DNA from: Vespa crabro
Taxonomy: Eukaryota > Arthropoda > Insecta > Hymenoptera > Vespidae
Direction: 5' to 3'
DNA: 64,000 nucleotides
NCBI RefSeq assembly: GCF_910589235.1
Contig: NW_025813595.1
Location: forward strand, 4,836,001-4,900,000
This document shows, in pieces, positions 13,541 through 27,740 of this stretch. The position numbers and the translations under genes are program-made. Positions within the stretch are counted from its first letter, which is position 1. Every line of letters starts with the position of its first letter. The notes under the pieces are model-generated. The model made no database searches and was not told the DNA's origin. It saw only the letters and a program-made list of their open reading frames with translations.

Positions 13541-14809
13541 AACGGTTATAAAAATGTTGACGATAATAATATTAACAATAATAACGATAATAAAAATTAT
13601 AATCCTAATAACGATATCAATATGTATAAAAATAACAATTATACTGATAATAACGAGAATAAAAAAAATAATAGTAGTAATAATAACAATAATAACACTA
13701 ATAACGATAATAACGATATTAATAATTGTAATACACAGATATTATAATAACAATACACAGATAATAAGGAATATAACGATAAGAAAGAACATAACTATAA
13801 AGAAGTGAATAACGGCAATTATAATAATAATAACGATAATGAAAATGACGATAATGAAGATAATGACGATAATAACGAAAATGACGATAACAACGATTGT
13901 AATAATAAAGGTAGTAACGATAATAGTAATAATAATAATAATGATAATAAAGATAACAACATTATTAACAATAATAACGATAATAATAATAATTTAACGA
14001 TAATAAAGATAATAATTGTTATATAGATAATATCGATATTATTGATAAAAATAATAATGATATTAACGATAAAATAGATAATAATAATAACAAAATAAAC
14101 GATAATATCGATAATAATAGTAAATATAATGACAATAAATACAAAAATAACGAAAATGACGTAATAATATTAACGATAAAAACGATAATAGTAATAATAC
14201 AAATATCGATAGTAACAAAAATAACGATAATGAGGATAATAACGATAATAATAACAGCAATCATAACGATCTTAAAGTTAAGAACGATAATAATAATAAT
14301 ATTAATAACAATAATAACATTATCAACGATAATAATAATAAAGACGTTAATAATAATAATCAAAACAAAGATATTAACGATAATAACAACAATAATAATT
14401 ATAACAATAATAATAATAGTAACTATAAGAACGATAATATCGATAATAACGATAATAATAATAACGAAAGTATCGATAATATCGTTAATAACATCAACAA
14501 TAATATTGATAATATCGATAATAATAATAATATTCATAACGATAATAGCGATAATAACGATAATAATGATAATAACGATAATGAAAATAATCACTATAAT
14601 ATCGATTATAACAATAATAATAATAAAGATAATTACGATAATGACGATAATATTAATAACGATAATAACGTTAATAACGTAAATAAACGTAATAATAATA
14701 GTAATAATAACTATAATAACGAAAATAATATTAAGGATAATATAAACATTATTATCAATTATAGCAACGATAAATACGAAAATAACGATAATAAAATTAA
14801 TAATAATTA
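13541..14809 (+). repeat. Plain triplet satellite with local features
   Basis: Mostly plain satellite. The stretch 14590-14700 (ATAATATCGATTATAACAAT, GATAATTACGATAATGACGA) has a close match at 52095-52200. A short non-triplet island with two copies of a 12-bp word lies at 13730-13763. No gene. Confidence 0.6.
13730..13763 (+). repeat. Short direct repeat AATACACAGATA
   Basis: Two exact copies of AATACACAGATA, at 13730-13741 and 13752-13763. The word ACACAG is foreign to the satellite vocabulary. Could be a small tandem duplication inside an older non-satellite remnant. Confidence 0.8.
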
Positions 14810-15771
14810 AGATAATAAAAATATTAACAATAATATCGATAATAACAATAATAAAAATAATAATAGTAATGGCAATAATAACGATAATAAAGATAATAAC
14901 GATAATATCGATATTAATAAATAGGATAATATCGGTATCATCGATAATAATAATAACAATATTAACGATAATATCGATAATAATAACAACAATATCGACA
15001 ATAATATCGATAATAATAATAACAATAATAACAATAATACCAATACTAACGATAATATCGTTAATAATAATAACGATAATAATGATAATAGCGATAAAAA
15101 CAATAACGATATTAACGATAATATTGACAATATTAAAGAAAATAATGAAAATAATTTTAAAACGTTAATAATTTTCATAATAATAATAGTAATAATGATA
15201 ATAACGATAAGAAAATAAAATAATAACGATAATATAGATAATAATAATAAAATTAATTACGTTTATAACGATAATTACGATAATAACGGTAATAATAATA
15301 AAATTAATAACGCTAATAACGATAATAAAGATAATAATATTATTAATAATACCGATAATATCAATTATAATGGAAATAATAATAATAACAATATCGATAA
15401 TAACGATAATAACGGTAATAACGATAATAATAATAGTAATAATAGTAGTAATAATAATGATAATTACGATAATAACGATAATAATAATAGTTATAATAAT
15501 ATTATTAAAATAATAACGATAAAAACACTAATAACGATGTCCATAATAACGATTATAACGACAATATTAATAAAATAATAATTTTCATAATAACTATAAT
15601 AACGATAAGGAACATAATGACGAAAATAACGATAATAATAATTACGATTATAACAATAATATCGATAATAATAATAATAATAATAACAGTAATAACGATA
15701 ATAACGATAATAACAGCAATATTAATAATTATAATAATAACAATAATACCCATAATAATGATAATAACGAC

Positions 15772-15802
<31 letters not shown>

Positions 15803-15930
15803 TTAATAGTAATAACGATAATGACGAAAATAATAATAATAATACTAACAATAATAACAACAATAACGACAATAACGTTAATAACGATAATAATAATAAT
15901 AATAACGTCATTAATAAATATAATAAATAT
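14810..15930 (+). repeat. Dispersed module L, copy 1
   Basis: Collinear with 53090-54095 and 62450-63340. Shared words: AATATTGACAATATTAAAGA near 15121, AATTTTAAAACGTTAATAAT near 15154, and CGCTAATAACGATAATAAAG near 15311. Ends in the module E marker at 15940, as do both other copies. Confidence 0.7.
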
Positions 15931-16400
15931 AATAACGAAATGGTATTAACGATAAAATCGATAATAGTAGTAATAGTAATAACGATAATAACGATAATAA
16001 CTACAATATATATATTAATAATAAAGAAAATATCAATATTATAGCAAATAACGATTTTAACGATTATAATATTAACAATATTAACGATAATAACGATAAT
16101 AGCGATTATAACGTTAATGAAGACAGTAATAATTATAATAATAATAAAAATAAAATTAAAGATAACAATGAAAATAATGATAATAGTAGTAATAATAACA
16201 ATAATAACAATAATAACGATAATAAAGATAATAACGATAATAACGATAATAGTAGAATTAATAATAACGATTATAATAAAAATAATAATAATAATAACGA
16301 TAATAACAATAATATCAATAATAATAATAACTATATTAACGATAATAACAATTATAGTAAAAATAATAGTAACGATAATTACGATAATAATAATAATAAT
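15895..16400 (+). repeat. Dispersed module E, long form, marker at 15940
   Basis: The marker AAATGGTATTAACGATAAAA is followed by GTAGTAATAGTAATAACG and, about 180 bp later, GAAGACAGTAATAATTATAA. This matches 27050-27490 inside the 3.7-kb unit and 63690-64000. The words AAGAAAATATCAATATTA at about 16024 recur near 46352. Confidence 0.7.
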
Positions 16401-17269
16401 AATAAAAGTATTAAAAATTTTAATCGCCAGAATACTAACAATAATACCGGTTATGATAAGAATAATATTAATAATAATAACGATAATAATGATAATCATA
16501 ATAATAATAATAATAATAATAATAATATCATTAATACTCACAATAATAACAATAATAACGGTTATGAGAAGAATAATATTAATAATAATATCGATAATAA
16601 TGATAATAACGATATAATCGATAATAATAATTACAATAATAAAGATAATAACTCTAATAATGATAATAATACTAATAATTATACCGATAATAACAATAAT
16701 ATCGATAATAATAATATTAATAGGAGCAATAATAACGATAACAGTAGTAAGTATAAAATCGATTGTAATGATATTAATGAAAATATCCATAATAATAATA
16801 ATAAATATAACAATACTAACGATAATAACAATAACAATAATAACAATAATAACGATAATAATAAGAACAATAACATTGATAATAACGACAATAATCATAA
16901 TAACTGTAATAATAATAACAAAAATAACTATCAAAACGGTAATAACAATAATAATAATAAAAATAATGACGATAATAACGGTAATAACGATAATAAGAAT
17001 AATAATAATGACTATAATAACGGTAATATCGCGTAATAATAAATACAACAGTAACAATATTAATAATAGCAATAATAACGATGGTAACGAAATGGAAGAT
17101 AATGGTAAAATAATAATTACAAAATTAAGGATGATAACGATAATAACGATATAAATAATATAAATAATAATAATAATTATAATAATAATAAAAATAATAA
17201 ATATAATAAAAATAATAACGTTAATAATACAAGTAATAATAACAATACTATCATTATTAAAGATAATAA
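16401..17269 (+). repeat. Plain triplet satellite
   Basis: Degenerate satellite with a local near-duplication: CGGTTATGATAAGAATAATA near 16449 and CGGTTATGAGAAGAATAATA near 16559, 110 bp apart. No gene. The longest minus-strand open frame in the window (15729-17414) runs through here; it is a by-product of the repeat. Confidence 0.6.
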
Positions 17270-19337
17270 AGATAAGAACGATAATCATAAACATAATAAT
17301 GACAATAATATTCATAATAATAATAACGATAATAACGGTAATGACGATAACAATAATAACGATAATTACGATAATATCGATAATAATATTACCAATATTA
17401 ACGATCATAAACATAAAAGTAATAATAATAGCATGTATACCGATTATAATAATAATAATACAACAAAAAATAATAGCAATATTAACGATTATAACGATTA
17501 TAATAATAACAATAATATCAAAAGTAGTAATAACGATAATATCGATAATAATGTCAATAAAGATAAAAATAGTAATAATAACAATAATATCGTGAGTAAT
17601 AATAACGAAAATAATAATATAAGCGGTAATAATAATATCAATAATAACGATAATAGCGATAACAATGATAACGATAATAAAAATAATATCGATATTAATA
17701 ACAACAATATAAAAGAAAGTAACCTTAATAATAATAATAGTAATAACGAAAAAAACGATAATAACGATAATAAAGATAATAATACTATTGATATTAACGA
17801 TAATAGTAATAATTTTAATAACGATAAGAACGACAATAAAGATAATAATAATAATAATAACAATAACGAATATAAGGATAATAATGATAACAACGAAAAT
17901 AATAATAACAATAATAGCGATAATAACGATTTTAACGATAATAAGGATAATAATAATAATTATAATAACGATAGAAACGGTAAAAACGATAACGAAAAAA
18001 CGATGATAACGATATTAACGATAATAATAATAATCAGAATAACGATGATAACGATAATATCGATAAAAAAAAATTAAAAATAATAATGATCGTAACGATA
18101 ATAAAGACAATAATAGCAGTTATAGTAACAATAATCATAGTAATAACTATAACAACGATAATATCGATAATAATAACAATGACAAAGTTAATAGAAATGA
18201 TAATAATAGCGATAATAACGATAATTACTTTAATAATAATAACAATAATAAAGATAATTCCGATATTGACATTAATAACAATAATAATAATAGCAACAAT
18301 AACGATAATTAAGAAAATAAAAATAATAATTAAAATGATACTCTGGATAAGAACGATATCATCAATGATATTAATAAGAAAAATAAAGATAATATCGTTA
18401 TATTAATAAAAATATTAACAATAATATAGATAATTATAATAATAATATTAACAATTATAACGATAATAACAATATTAACGATAATAAGGATAATAAAAAT
18501 GACGATATTTACGAATATAACGATAAAAGAAATATTAATAATACCAATAATAAGGATAATAAAGATATCGTCGATAATAATAATAACAATAATAATGATA
18601 ATATAGATATTAATATTAAAGATAATAAGGATAATTTTAATAATAATAATAACGATAATAACGGTTTAAATGATAAATATAATAACGATAATAACGATTT
18701 TAACGATAATGACGATAATATCAATAATAATATTAATAAAAATAAAGATAATAACGAAATTAATGGAAATTACGATAATAATAATAAAATAATAACGATA
18801 TTAACGATAATAATAACAATATTAACAATAATAACGATAATAGCGATATTAAAGTTTAAAATAATAACGATAATAACGTTGATATCGATAATAATAATAA
18901 CAATATTAACGATAATATCGATAATAATTATAACGACAATAACATCAACAAAAAAGGTAATAACGATAATAATATAAACGATAATAACAATAATACTATT
19001 AATAATACTATCTATAATGACAATAATAATGATAATAATAATAATAGTAATAACAATAATTACGACAATAAAGAAATTAACGATAATAATAATGATGATA
19101 ATGATGATAATAGTAATAATAATAATAACGATTATAACGATATTATCGATTATAATAAGATGTATAATAAAGATAATAAAGATAAAAACGATATTAATAA
19201 TATCAACAAAAACGATAATAACGATAATAATGATAATAACGATAATAAAAAATAATAATATTAATGAGAAGAATAACGATGATACCGATAATAACGGTAA
19301 TAATAATAATAAATATAAATATAATATCATTAATAAG

Positions 19338-19381
<44 letters not shown>

Positions 19382-20640
19382 CTATAATAATGATAACAAT
19401 AATAACGATAAGGAGAAAAATTACGATAAAAATTATAACCATAAAATCGATAACAACGATAATTACGGTAATATCAATAATAATGATATCGATTATAAGG
19501 ATTAAAAAGATAAGAACGATTATAATAATAACAATAATAACAATAATAACTATAATAACAATAGCAGTAATAATATATATTGATATATATAGTAATATAG
19601 GATAAATATATAGACAGTGTTTATAAGGAAGATATTAAATAGAAACGATAATAAAGACAATTTCGAGTATAATAATAACGATAATAACACAATAGTTATA
19701 ATAATAATAACGATAATAACGATAATATCGATTAAAGTAATAACAATAAAACCGACAATAAAGATAATAATAAAATAATAACAATAATAACGAAAATAAC
19801 GTCAATAAAAATTATATTATGTACGGTAATAACGATAATAACGTTAATAATAATAATAATAAGAATAATAACGATAACTATAAAGAGACGATAATAGTAA
19901 TATTAATAATAATGAAAACAAGGATAATAACGTAAGAACTATTATAATAATAATAATAAGAATAAAGATAGTAACGATATGAACGATATGAACAATAATA
20001 ACTATAATAAAGATAATTATAATACGACAATAACGATTACAGTAATAATAATATTATTGATAGTAACAAAAATTACGATAATGGTGAAAATAATAATAAT
20101 AATAATAAAATAATAAAGATATTAACGATAACAACTATATTAATGATAATAACAATAATAATTATAATAATAATAACAATAATAACGTTAATATCAACAA
20201 TAATGAAAACTATAATAATGACAATAAAGTTAATAACTTTAATATTATTAACAATAATAATGATAACAACGATAATAACAATATTAATAATAATAATGAA
20301 AATAACGATAATCACGATGACAACGATAATAATAATAACAATAATAATGATAATACGTTAATAATCGTAGTAGTAATAACAATAATAACCATAAGAGCTA
20401 TATTTACGGTAAAAATAGTAACGATAATAACGTTAATATCGATAATAATAATAACAGCATTAACGATAATAACGATAAGAGTAATAATAAAAATGATAAT
20501 AACGATAATATTAATAATAACGATAATAATAATACGATAATAACTACAATACCAATAATAATAACAACGATAACAACGATAATAATAATATTAAAAATAA
20601 TATCGATAACTACTATCATTCCTATAATTATAATAAACGA
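17270..20640 (+). repeat. Long segmental duplication P, copy 1
   Basis: About 3.4 kb collinear with 55650-58990, in direct orientation about 38 kb away. Anchors in order: ATCATAAACATAATAATGAC (17283), GACATTAATAACAATAATAA (18268), GTTTATAAGGAAGATATT (19619), TTATATTATGTACGGTAATA (19813), AATTACGATAATGGTGAAAA (20070), GATAATACGTTAATAATCGT (20349) and ACTATCATTCCTATAATTAT (20613). The part from about 19740 to 20430 occurs a third time at 46370-47060. By eye the copies differ by scattered substitutions and some indels, so this duplication is older than the 3.7-kb triplication. Confidence 0.75.
19571..19642. other. Non-triplet AT island inside segment P, copy 1
   Basis: The AAT/AAC/GAT pattern stops and is replaced by ATATATAT, TG, ATATATAT (19573-19590), then AGTAATATAGGATAAATATA and GTGTTTATAAGG. 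The homologous island at 57844-57918 differs by a 2-bp indel and a few substitutions. It could be a relic of pre-satellite DNA, or an AT-rich unwinding or origin-like site. Nothing in the sequence proves a function. Confidence 0.7.
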
Positions 20641-20699
20641 AAAAAGTAATAATAATTATAACGATAAAAACGATAATAACAATAATAATAATAACAATA

Positions 20700-21240
20700 A
20701 TAAACATAATAAAGATATCAACGATAGTAATTGTAGTAATAACGATACTAAAGATAATAACGATATTAACGATAATAATCATATCGATAGTAAGCAAAAT
20801 ATCAATAGTAATAATAACAACATTAACGATATTATCGTTAATATTTACAATAATAATAACTATAATAACGATAATAACTGTTATATTATTAATAATAACG
20901 ATAATAACGATAAAAAGGATAGTAACTATAATAACAATGATATTAATATCGATAAAAACAATAAAATTAATAACGCCGATTATGATAACAACGAAAATAA
21001 TAATATTAATAATAAAGATAATTACGATAATAACGATAGTAATTGTAGTAATAATAAAAACAATAAAGATAATAACGTTAATAACGAAAAAAACGATTAT
21101 ATTATTAACGATTATATTAATAATATCGATAATATTAATAATAATACTAACGATAATAACGATAATAATAATAATAATAACAATAATAACGATATTAAAG
21201 ATACTAGCGATAATAATAAAAACAATATTAACGTAAATAA
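20700..21240 (+). repeat. Dispersed module K, copy 2
   Basis: Matches 1730-3420 at both ends (ATATCAACGATAGTAATTG near 20710; ATTATGATAACAACGAAAAT near 20971) but lacks about 0.9 kb between them. Confidence 0.6.
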
Positions 21241-22417
21241 AGATAATAAAGATAATAATGATAATAATAAGAATAATAACAGTAATAATATCAATAATTA
21301 CGATAATAACGACAATAACGATCAAAACGATAATTATAATAGTCATAATAACGATGATAACGGAATTAACTATAATAATAATATTAATAATAATAATAAT
21401 AAAAAAAATAACGATATTAACGATAACAGTAGTAGTAATACTAACAATAATAGCAATTTTATCGATAATGATGTTAACGGTATTAATAATAACGATAATA
21501 ATTATAATAATAATAACTATATTAACTATAAAAACGATAATAATAATAGTAAAAGTAATAGTAATAGCAATAATAACGATAATAAAGATAATTACAATAA
21601 CAATAATAACGACAATAACAATAATAGCGATAAGAATAATAACAATAATAACATTAATAACGAAAATTACGATAATTCTGATAATAACAATAATAATGAT
21701 AACGATAATAACGAAATAGTAATATTAATAATTACTATTATAAAGATCATGTTGTTAATAATAATAATTATAATAATTAATGTAATAACGTTATAAACGA
21801 TAAGAACAATAATATTAATAAAAATAATAAAGATAATAACGATAATAATTATAATAATAAAAAAAATAATAACCATAATAATGATACAAACGATAATAAT
21901 AATAATAGCAATTAACATAATAACGATTATAACGATAATAATAATAACATAAATAACGATAATACGATTATAAAGATAATAATAATACTAATATTAACAA
22001 TAATAACAGCAAGAACGATAAAAAATATGATAACATTAATAACGATAAAAACGATAATAACGAAAATAACGATAATAATAATAACAATAGTAACTATAAT
22101 AACCATAATAACGATATTACAGTAATAAAAATAAAGATAATATCGATAATAAGGACAATAATAATAGTAATAATAACGATAATAACGATAATATTGATAA
22201 TAATTATAACGAAAATGACGACAATAACATTATTAATATTAACGGTAATAAGAATAATAATGACATCGATAATAATAATAACAATAATATCGATAATAAG
22301 GGTAATTATGAAAATAACAGTAATAACGATAATATATATAAAACGACAATAATAATAATAATAAAAACGATAATAAGGATAATAACGATAATAACAATAA
22401 TAACGATAATAACAGTG
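21241..22417 (+). repeat. Plain triplet satellite
   Basis: Degenerate satellite. No strong match to another module and no gene. Confidence 0.55.
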
Positions 22418-22925
22418 AAAATAATAGTAATAATAGATATATTAAAGTTAGTAAGGATAATATCGATTATAATATTAATAATAATAACGTTAAATACGAT
22501 AATAGCGACAATATTATTATTAATATTAACGTTAATAGGTATAATTACTATATAAAAGTTAATAGGAATAACAATAATAACGATAAAAACGATATTAACG
22601 ATAATAACAATAATCATATTGATAATGACGATAATAATAATAGCAATAATAACGATTTTTAATGTAAAGAATGATAATAATAAGATCATTTATAACCATT
22701 ATAACATTATCAACGATAATAATAATATTGACGTTAATAATAATAATCATAATAAAGATATTAACTATAATTTCAAGAATAATATTTCTCAAAATAATAA
22801 TAATAATAATAGTAACCATAAGATCGATAATATCGAAAATAACGATTACAATAATAACGATAGTAACGATAATAAAGATAATAACGATAATATTATTAAC
22901 GATAATATCGACATTATTGATAATA
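22418..22925 (+). repeat. Dispersed module J, copy 1
   Basis: Closely matches 60034-60510. Both contain GATATATTAAAGTTAGTAAG, an identical 34-bp word of non-satellite character (22531-22564 here) including GGTATAATTACTATATAAAA, then CGATTTTTAATGT and CATTATAACATTATCAACGA. Followed here by module B. Confidence 0.8.
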
Positions 22926-24260
22926 TTAACAACGATAATTTTGATAATAACAATAATGAAATTAATAATTTTAATAACGATAATAATAAAATTATTATTA
23001 ATAACAATAATAAAGATAAAAACGATAATAAAAATAATAACTTTAATAACGGAAATAGTAACATTTTTACTAATAATAATAATAATGATAATAACGAAAA
23101 TAATGATAATAACGATTATAATAACAACGACAGTATCGATAATAGTATTAATAATAATAATCATAATAACGATATTTAAGATTATAATAACAACAATAAT
23201 AAAGAAAAGATCGATTAATCTTTAATAACGATAATAATAATAACGATAATAACTATAATAATGATGTAACGATAATAATAACAAAAATAATAACGATAAT
23301 ATTGATAATAATAATAATAATATTAAAAGCAATAATATCGATAATGTAGAAAATAACGATAATAATGATAATGATAATAACGATAATAACAATAATAGCG
23401 ACAATAATAATAATTATAATAACGTAAAATGAGATAATATCTATGTCAACGATAATAATAATAACAACAATATCAATAAAAACGATAGTAACATTAATAA
23501 TAATATTACAAAAAAAGGATAATAAGGATAATAATAATAATAATAACAATAATAAAGATTATAACGACATTAATCAGAATAAAAATAATAATAATAATAA
23601 TAATATCTATGATAACGATAATAACTATAATAATAATATTATTCATTACAATAATACCAATAATAACGGTAATAAGTATAATAATAAATACGATAAAGTC
23701 GATAATGTCCATAAGATTATTAACAATTTTAGCGATAATATCGATAATAATAAGAACAATATTAACGATAATATCGATAAAATTAATAACAATATTGACG
23801 ATAATATCTATAAAAAAAAATAATAATAATAATAAAAGTAATAACGATAGTAGAGATAACAACAATGATAATAATTATAACGATAATAAGGATAATAACA
23901 TTAATAAAAGTAATCATAATAAAGATAACAACGATATTGACGAAAGTAGCGATAATAATATTTACATTAAGAAAGCTAATTACGATAATAATGATATTAG
24001 CGTAAAAATTATAATAATGATAACAATAATGACGATAATAACGTAAATAATAATAACAATAATAATGATATTAATGATAATAACGATAATAATAATAAAA
24101 ATAATAACGATGACAAAGACAATTTCGATAGTAACGATAATAATAATTATAATAACCAGAATAACGATACTAACAATAACAATAATAGCGATATTAACGA
24201 TAATATTGATAAGAATATTAGCAATTCTAACGATAACAAACGACAAAAACGATAGTAAAG
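22925..24260 (+). repeat. Dispersed module B, copy 3
   Basis: Carries all B markers: AAATTATTATTAATAACAAT (22990), AAAGAAAAGATCGATTAATC (23201), ATAATATCGATAATGTAGAA (23336), CTATGTCAACGATAAT (23441), AATTTTAGCGATAATATC (23726) and the register-switch word AACAAACGACAA (24235-24246). The first 3.7-kb tandem unit begins inside this module at 24031, so each unit carries the last part of B at its left end. Confidence 0.75.
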
Positions 24261-27200
24261 ATAATAATATCTATAATAACGATAATTACAATAATAATAA
24301 TAGTAACGATAATAATAATAATAATAATATCGAAAAAGACAAGAACGATAATAACGGTAATAAGAATAATAATAAAGATAATTACGATAATAACGATAAT
24401 AATAATAACAATAATAACGATAATAACGACATTCACGATAATAATAATTACAATAATAACGATAATAACGACAATAATGATAACAAGGAAAATAATTATA
24501 ATAATAATATCAATAGAAACGATAAAATGGTAATACTTACGATTATAACGATAATAACGTTAATAACGGTAATAACCATAATAAAATTAATAACTATATT
24601 TACGTTAATGACAATAATAATATCAGCAATAATAGCGACAATAACGGTAACAATAATAATAACATTATTGACAATATTATCGATGATAACGATAATAAGA
24701 ATAACGGTAATGACAATAATAAAAATAATAGTAATAAAAATAATAATTATAATAACGTTTATAATAATAACAATGATAACGGAAATAATAATAATAATAT
24801 TAATAAAGATATTAGCAATAATAATAGTAGTAATTAATAACTATTATAACGAAATTAACGATAATAACGATAATATCTACAATAATTATAACAATAACAA
24901 CGATAATAAAAATAATAACGATAATAAGGATAATAACGATAAAACGATAATAACGATAATAATAAATATAGTAATAATAACAATAATAACGACAATAACG
25001 ATAATAATAATAATAATGATAATAGTAATAAAAACGATAATAATAAAAATAATAATAATAACGATAATAACGATAATAGTACATGTAATAATAATACTAA
25101 TAACTATTATAACGATAATAACGATAATAATGATAATAACGATTATAATAACAACGATAATACCGATAATGGTATTATTAATAATATCAATAATAACGAT
25201 ATTTACGATAATAATAATAACAATAATATAGAAAAGAACGATATTATCTATAATAACGAAATTAATAATAACGATATTAACTATAATAACGATGAAACGA
25301 TAAAAACAACATCAATATTACCGATAATATTGATAATAATAATAATGATAATAGCAATAATAACGATAATAAAGATATTAACGATAATAATGATAAAGAT
25401 AATAACGATAATAATAATAATAATAATATCAAAAATAACAATAATTACCATAATGACTATAATGACTATACTAATAATATCGATAATGACGATGATAATA
25501 ATATCTATAATAAAGTTAATAACGATAAAAATAATAATAATAATAACGATAATAACGATATCAATGATAATAACGATAATAGCGATAATAATGATAATTA
25601 TAATAACGATAATAACGACAATAATAATAATAATAATAGCGTTAAAACGGATAATAAGTACGTCACCGATAATAATAATAACAATAATGTCAATAAAAAC
25701 GATAATAACGTTAATAATAATAAAAAAATGACGATTTTAACGATATTACGATAATAGCAATAACGATAATAAGGATAAAAATCTTAACAATAATAACGAT
25801 ATTAAAGATTTTAACAATAAACATAATAAGGATATTAACGATTATAACGATAATAATGATAATAATAATAATAATAATAACATTAATAAAGTTAATAACG
25901 TAAATAGCGATAATAGCGATAATACTTATAATAATTATAACGAATATAACGATAATAACGATAATTATGAAATTAAATATAATAATAATATCGATAATAA
26001 TGATTATAACGATAATAACTATATTAACTATAAAAACGACAATAATTTTAATAATAATAATGAAAATAATAATACCGTTAATGACGATAATAGCGATAAT
26101 AGTAGTAGATGTAATATCAATAATAACAATAAAATCGATATAAAGATAATAACGATAATAATATTAACGATTATAACGAAAATAGTAATAATAATAACAG
26201 CGATAATAAAGATAATAACGACAATAACGATAATAATGATAATAATGATAATATTTATAATAATAATAATAATAGTTTTAAAAATAATAACAATAATGCC
26301 TTTAATAACGATAATAATTGTGGTAATGTTAAGAATCATAACAATAATAACGATATAACGATTATGACGATAACAATATTAATGATAATAACGTCTTTTG
26401 TCATAATAATAATAATAACGATAATAATGATACATATAATAACGATAATACCGACAGTAACAACAATAATAATAATAATAATAACGATAAAAGGGATAAT
26501 AACTATGTCAACGATAATAATAATAACAATAATATCAATAAAAAAGATAATAACGATATTAACGATAATAATGATAATAACAATAAGACCGATAGTAATG
26601 ATACGATAATAACGATTACTGTAATGATAATATTACCGATAGTTTCAATAATAGCGGTAATGACGTTAATAATAAAAATAATAATATGGTAATAACGATA
26701 TTAACGGAAATAAGGATAATAATAATATGAATAAAAACAATAATAGCGATATTAATGATAATAAGAATAATAAAGATAGTAACAATAATAGTAATAGTGA
26801 TAATAATGTTAATAACGTTATTAACGATAATAACGATAATAATAATAACAGTAATAAAGACAACAATAATATCAATAATAATATCGATAATAACTATAAT
26901 AACGATAATAACAATAATGACGATAATAACGATAATAATAAATAAGATAATAACGACAATATCGATTATAATAATAATAACAATAACGGTAATAACGATA
27001 AAAACGATAATAACGATAATAACGATAATAATATTACTAATAACGACATTAATAACTATAATAAATATAATAACGATATGGTATTAACGATACAGGCGAC
27101 AATAGTAGTAATAGTAATAACGATAATAACGATAATAACGACAATAAAAATAATCATAATAAAAATAATAACGATATTATCGAAAATAATGATAATAACG

Positions 27201-27263
27201 ATAATAATAATAACAATAATATCGATAATAACTATAATAGAGATTATGACGGTAATGGAGACA

Positions 27264-27332
<69 letters not shown>

Positions 27333-27740
27333 TTAAAGATTACAACGAAAATAAAGATAATAATAGCAGTAATAATAACAATAATAACGATGATAATAAA
27401 AATAATAATAATAATAACGATAATAACGATAATATCGATAATAATAATATCAATATTAATGATAATAACAATTATAGTAATATTAATAATAAAGAAATTA
27501 ACGATAATGACGATAATAATAATAATATTAACAACGATTATAAGAATAATAACGATAACATCGAGAATAATAATAACAATAATATCGATAATAGCGATAA
27601 TAACGATAATAACATTATTAATAGTAATAAGAATAAAGATAATATCGATAATATGTGTAATAATAATAAAGTTTATAACGATAAAAACGACAATAACGAT
27701 CATAAGAATAACAAATGTAACGATAATAATAAACGATAAT
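24031..27740 (+). repeat. 3,710-bp unit, copy 1
   Basis: The most divergent of the three copies. Bases private to it relative to copies 2 and 3 include 24080 A, 24387 A, 24569 G, 24571 A, 25291 G, 25449 C, 25612 A, 25614 A, 26444 G, 26467 T, 26882 T, 26886 G, 27322 T, 27432 A and 27663 A. Its left part is the end of module B; its right part (27050-27490) is module E with the marker at 27078 and a pure AAT tract at 27265-27332. Confidence 0.9.
27265..27332 (+). repeat. Pure (AAT)n tract, 68 bp
   Basis: The longest uninterrupted trinucleotide run in the window, about 22 units. Copies 2 and 3 of the tandem unit have the same tract, interrupted by a C at 31032 and 34742. Tract length is the same in all three copies. 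Confidence 0.9.

Noticed and set aside
15729..17414. Longest open frame (minus strand, 561 codons), Ile/Val- and Leu-rich
   Set aside because: It is the complement of AATAACGAT read as Ile-Val-Ile and Ser-Leu-Leu triplets, switching type where the register changes. No start context, domain or membrane-protein pattern beyond the repeat; similar frames fill the whole window.
19571..19642. Island as a promoter (TATA-like) or rho-independent terminator
   Set aside because: AT-rich words are expected everywhere at this base composition. There is no adjacent gene, GC stem or T-run.
17270..20640. Segment P as a transposon
   Set aside because: No terminal inverted repeats, long terminal repeats, poly-A end, target-site duplication or transposase/reverse transcriptase remnant. 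Only direct, low-complexity homology is visible.
24065..25231. 388-codon plus-strand open frame repeated in each 3.7-kb unit, with Ile/Thr and Asn/Asp parts
   Set aside because: The two parts are the same satellite read before and after register breaks at 24235 and near 24530. Repetition of the frame follows from the DNA triplication and is not evidence of coding.
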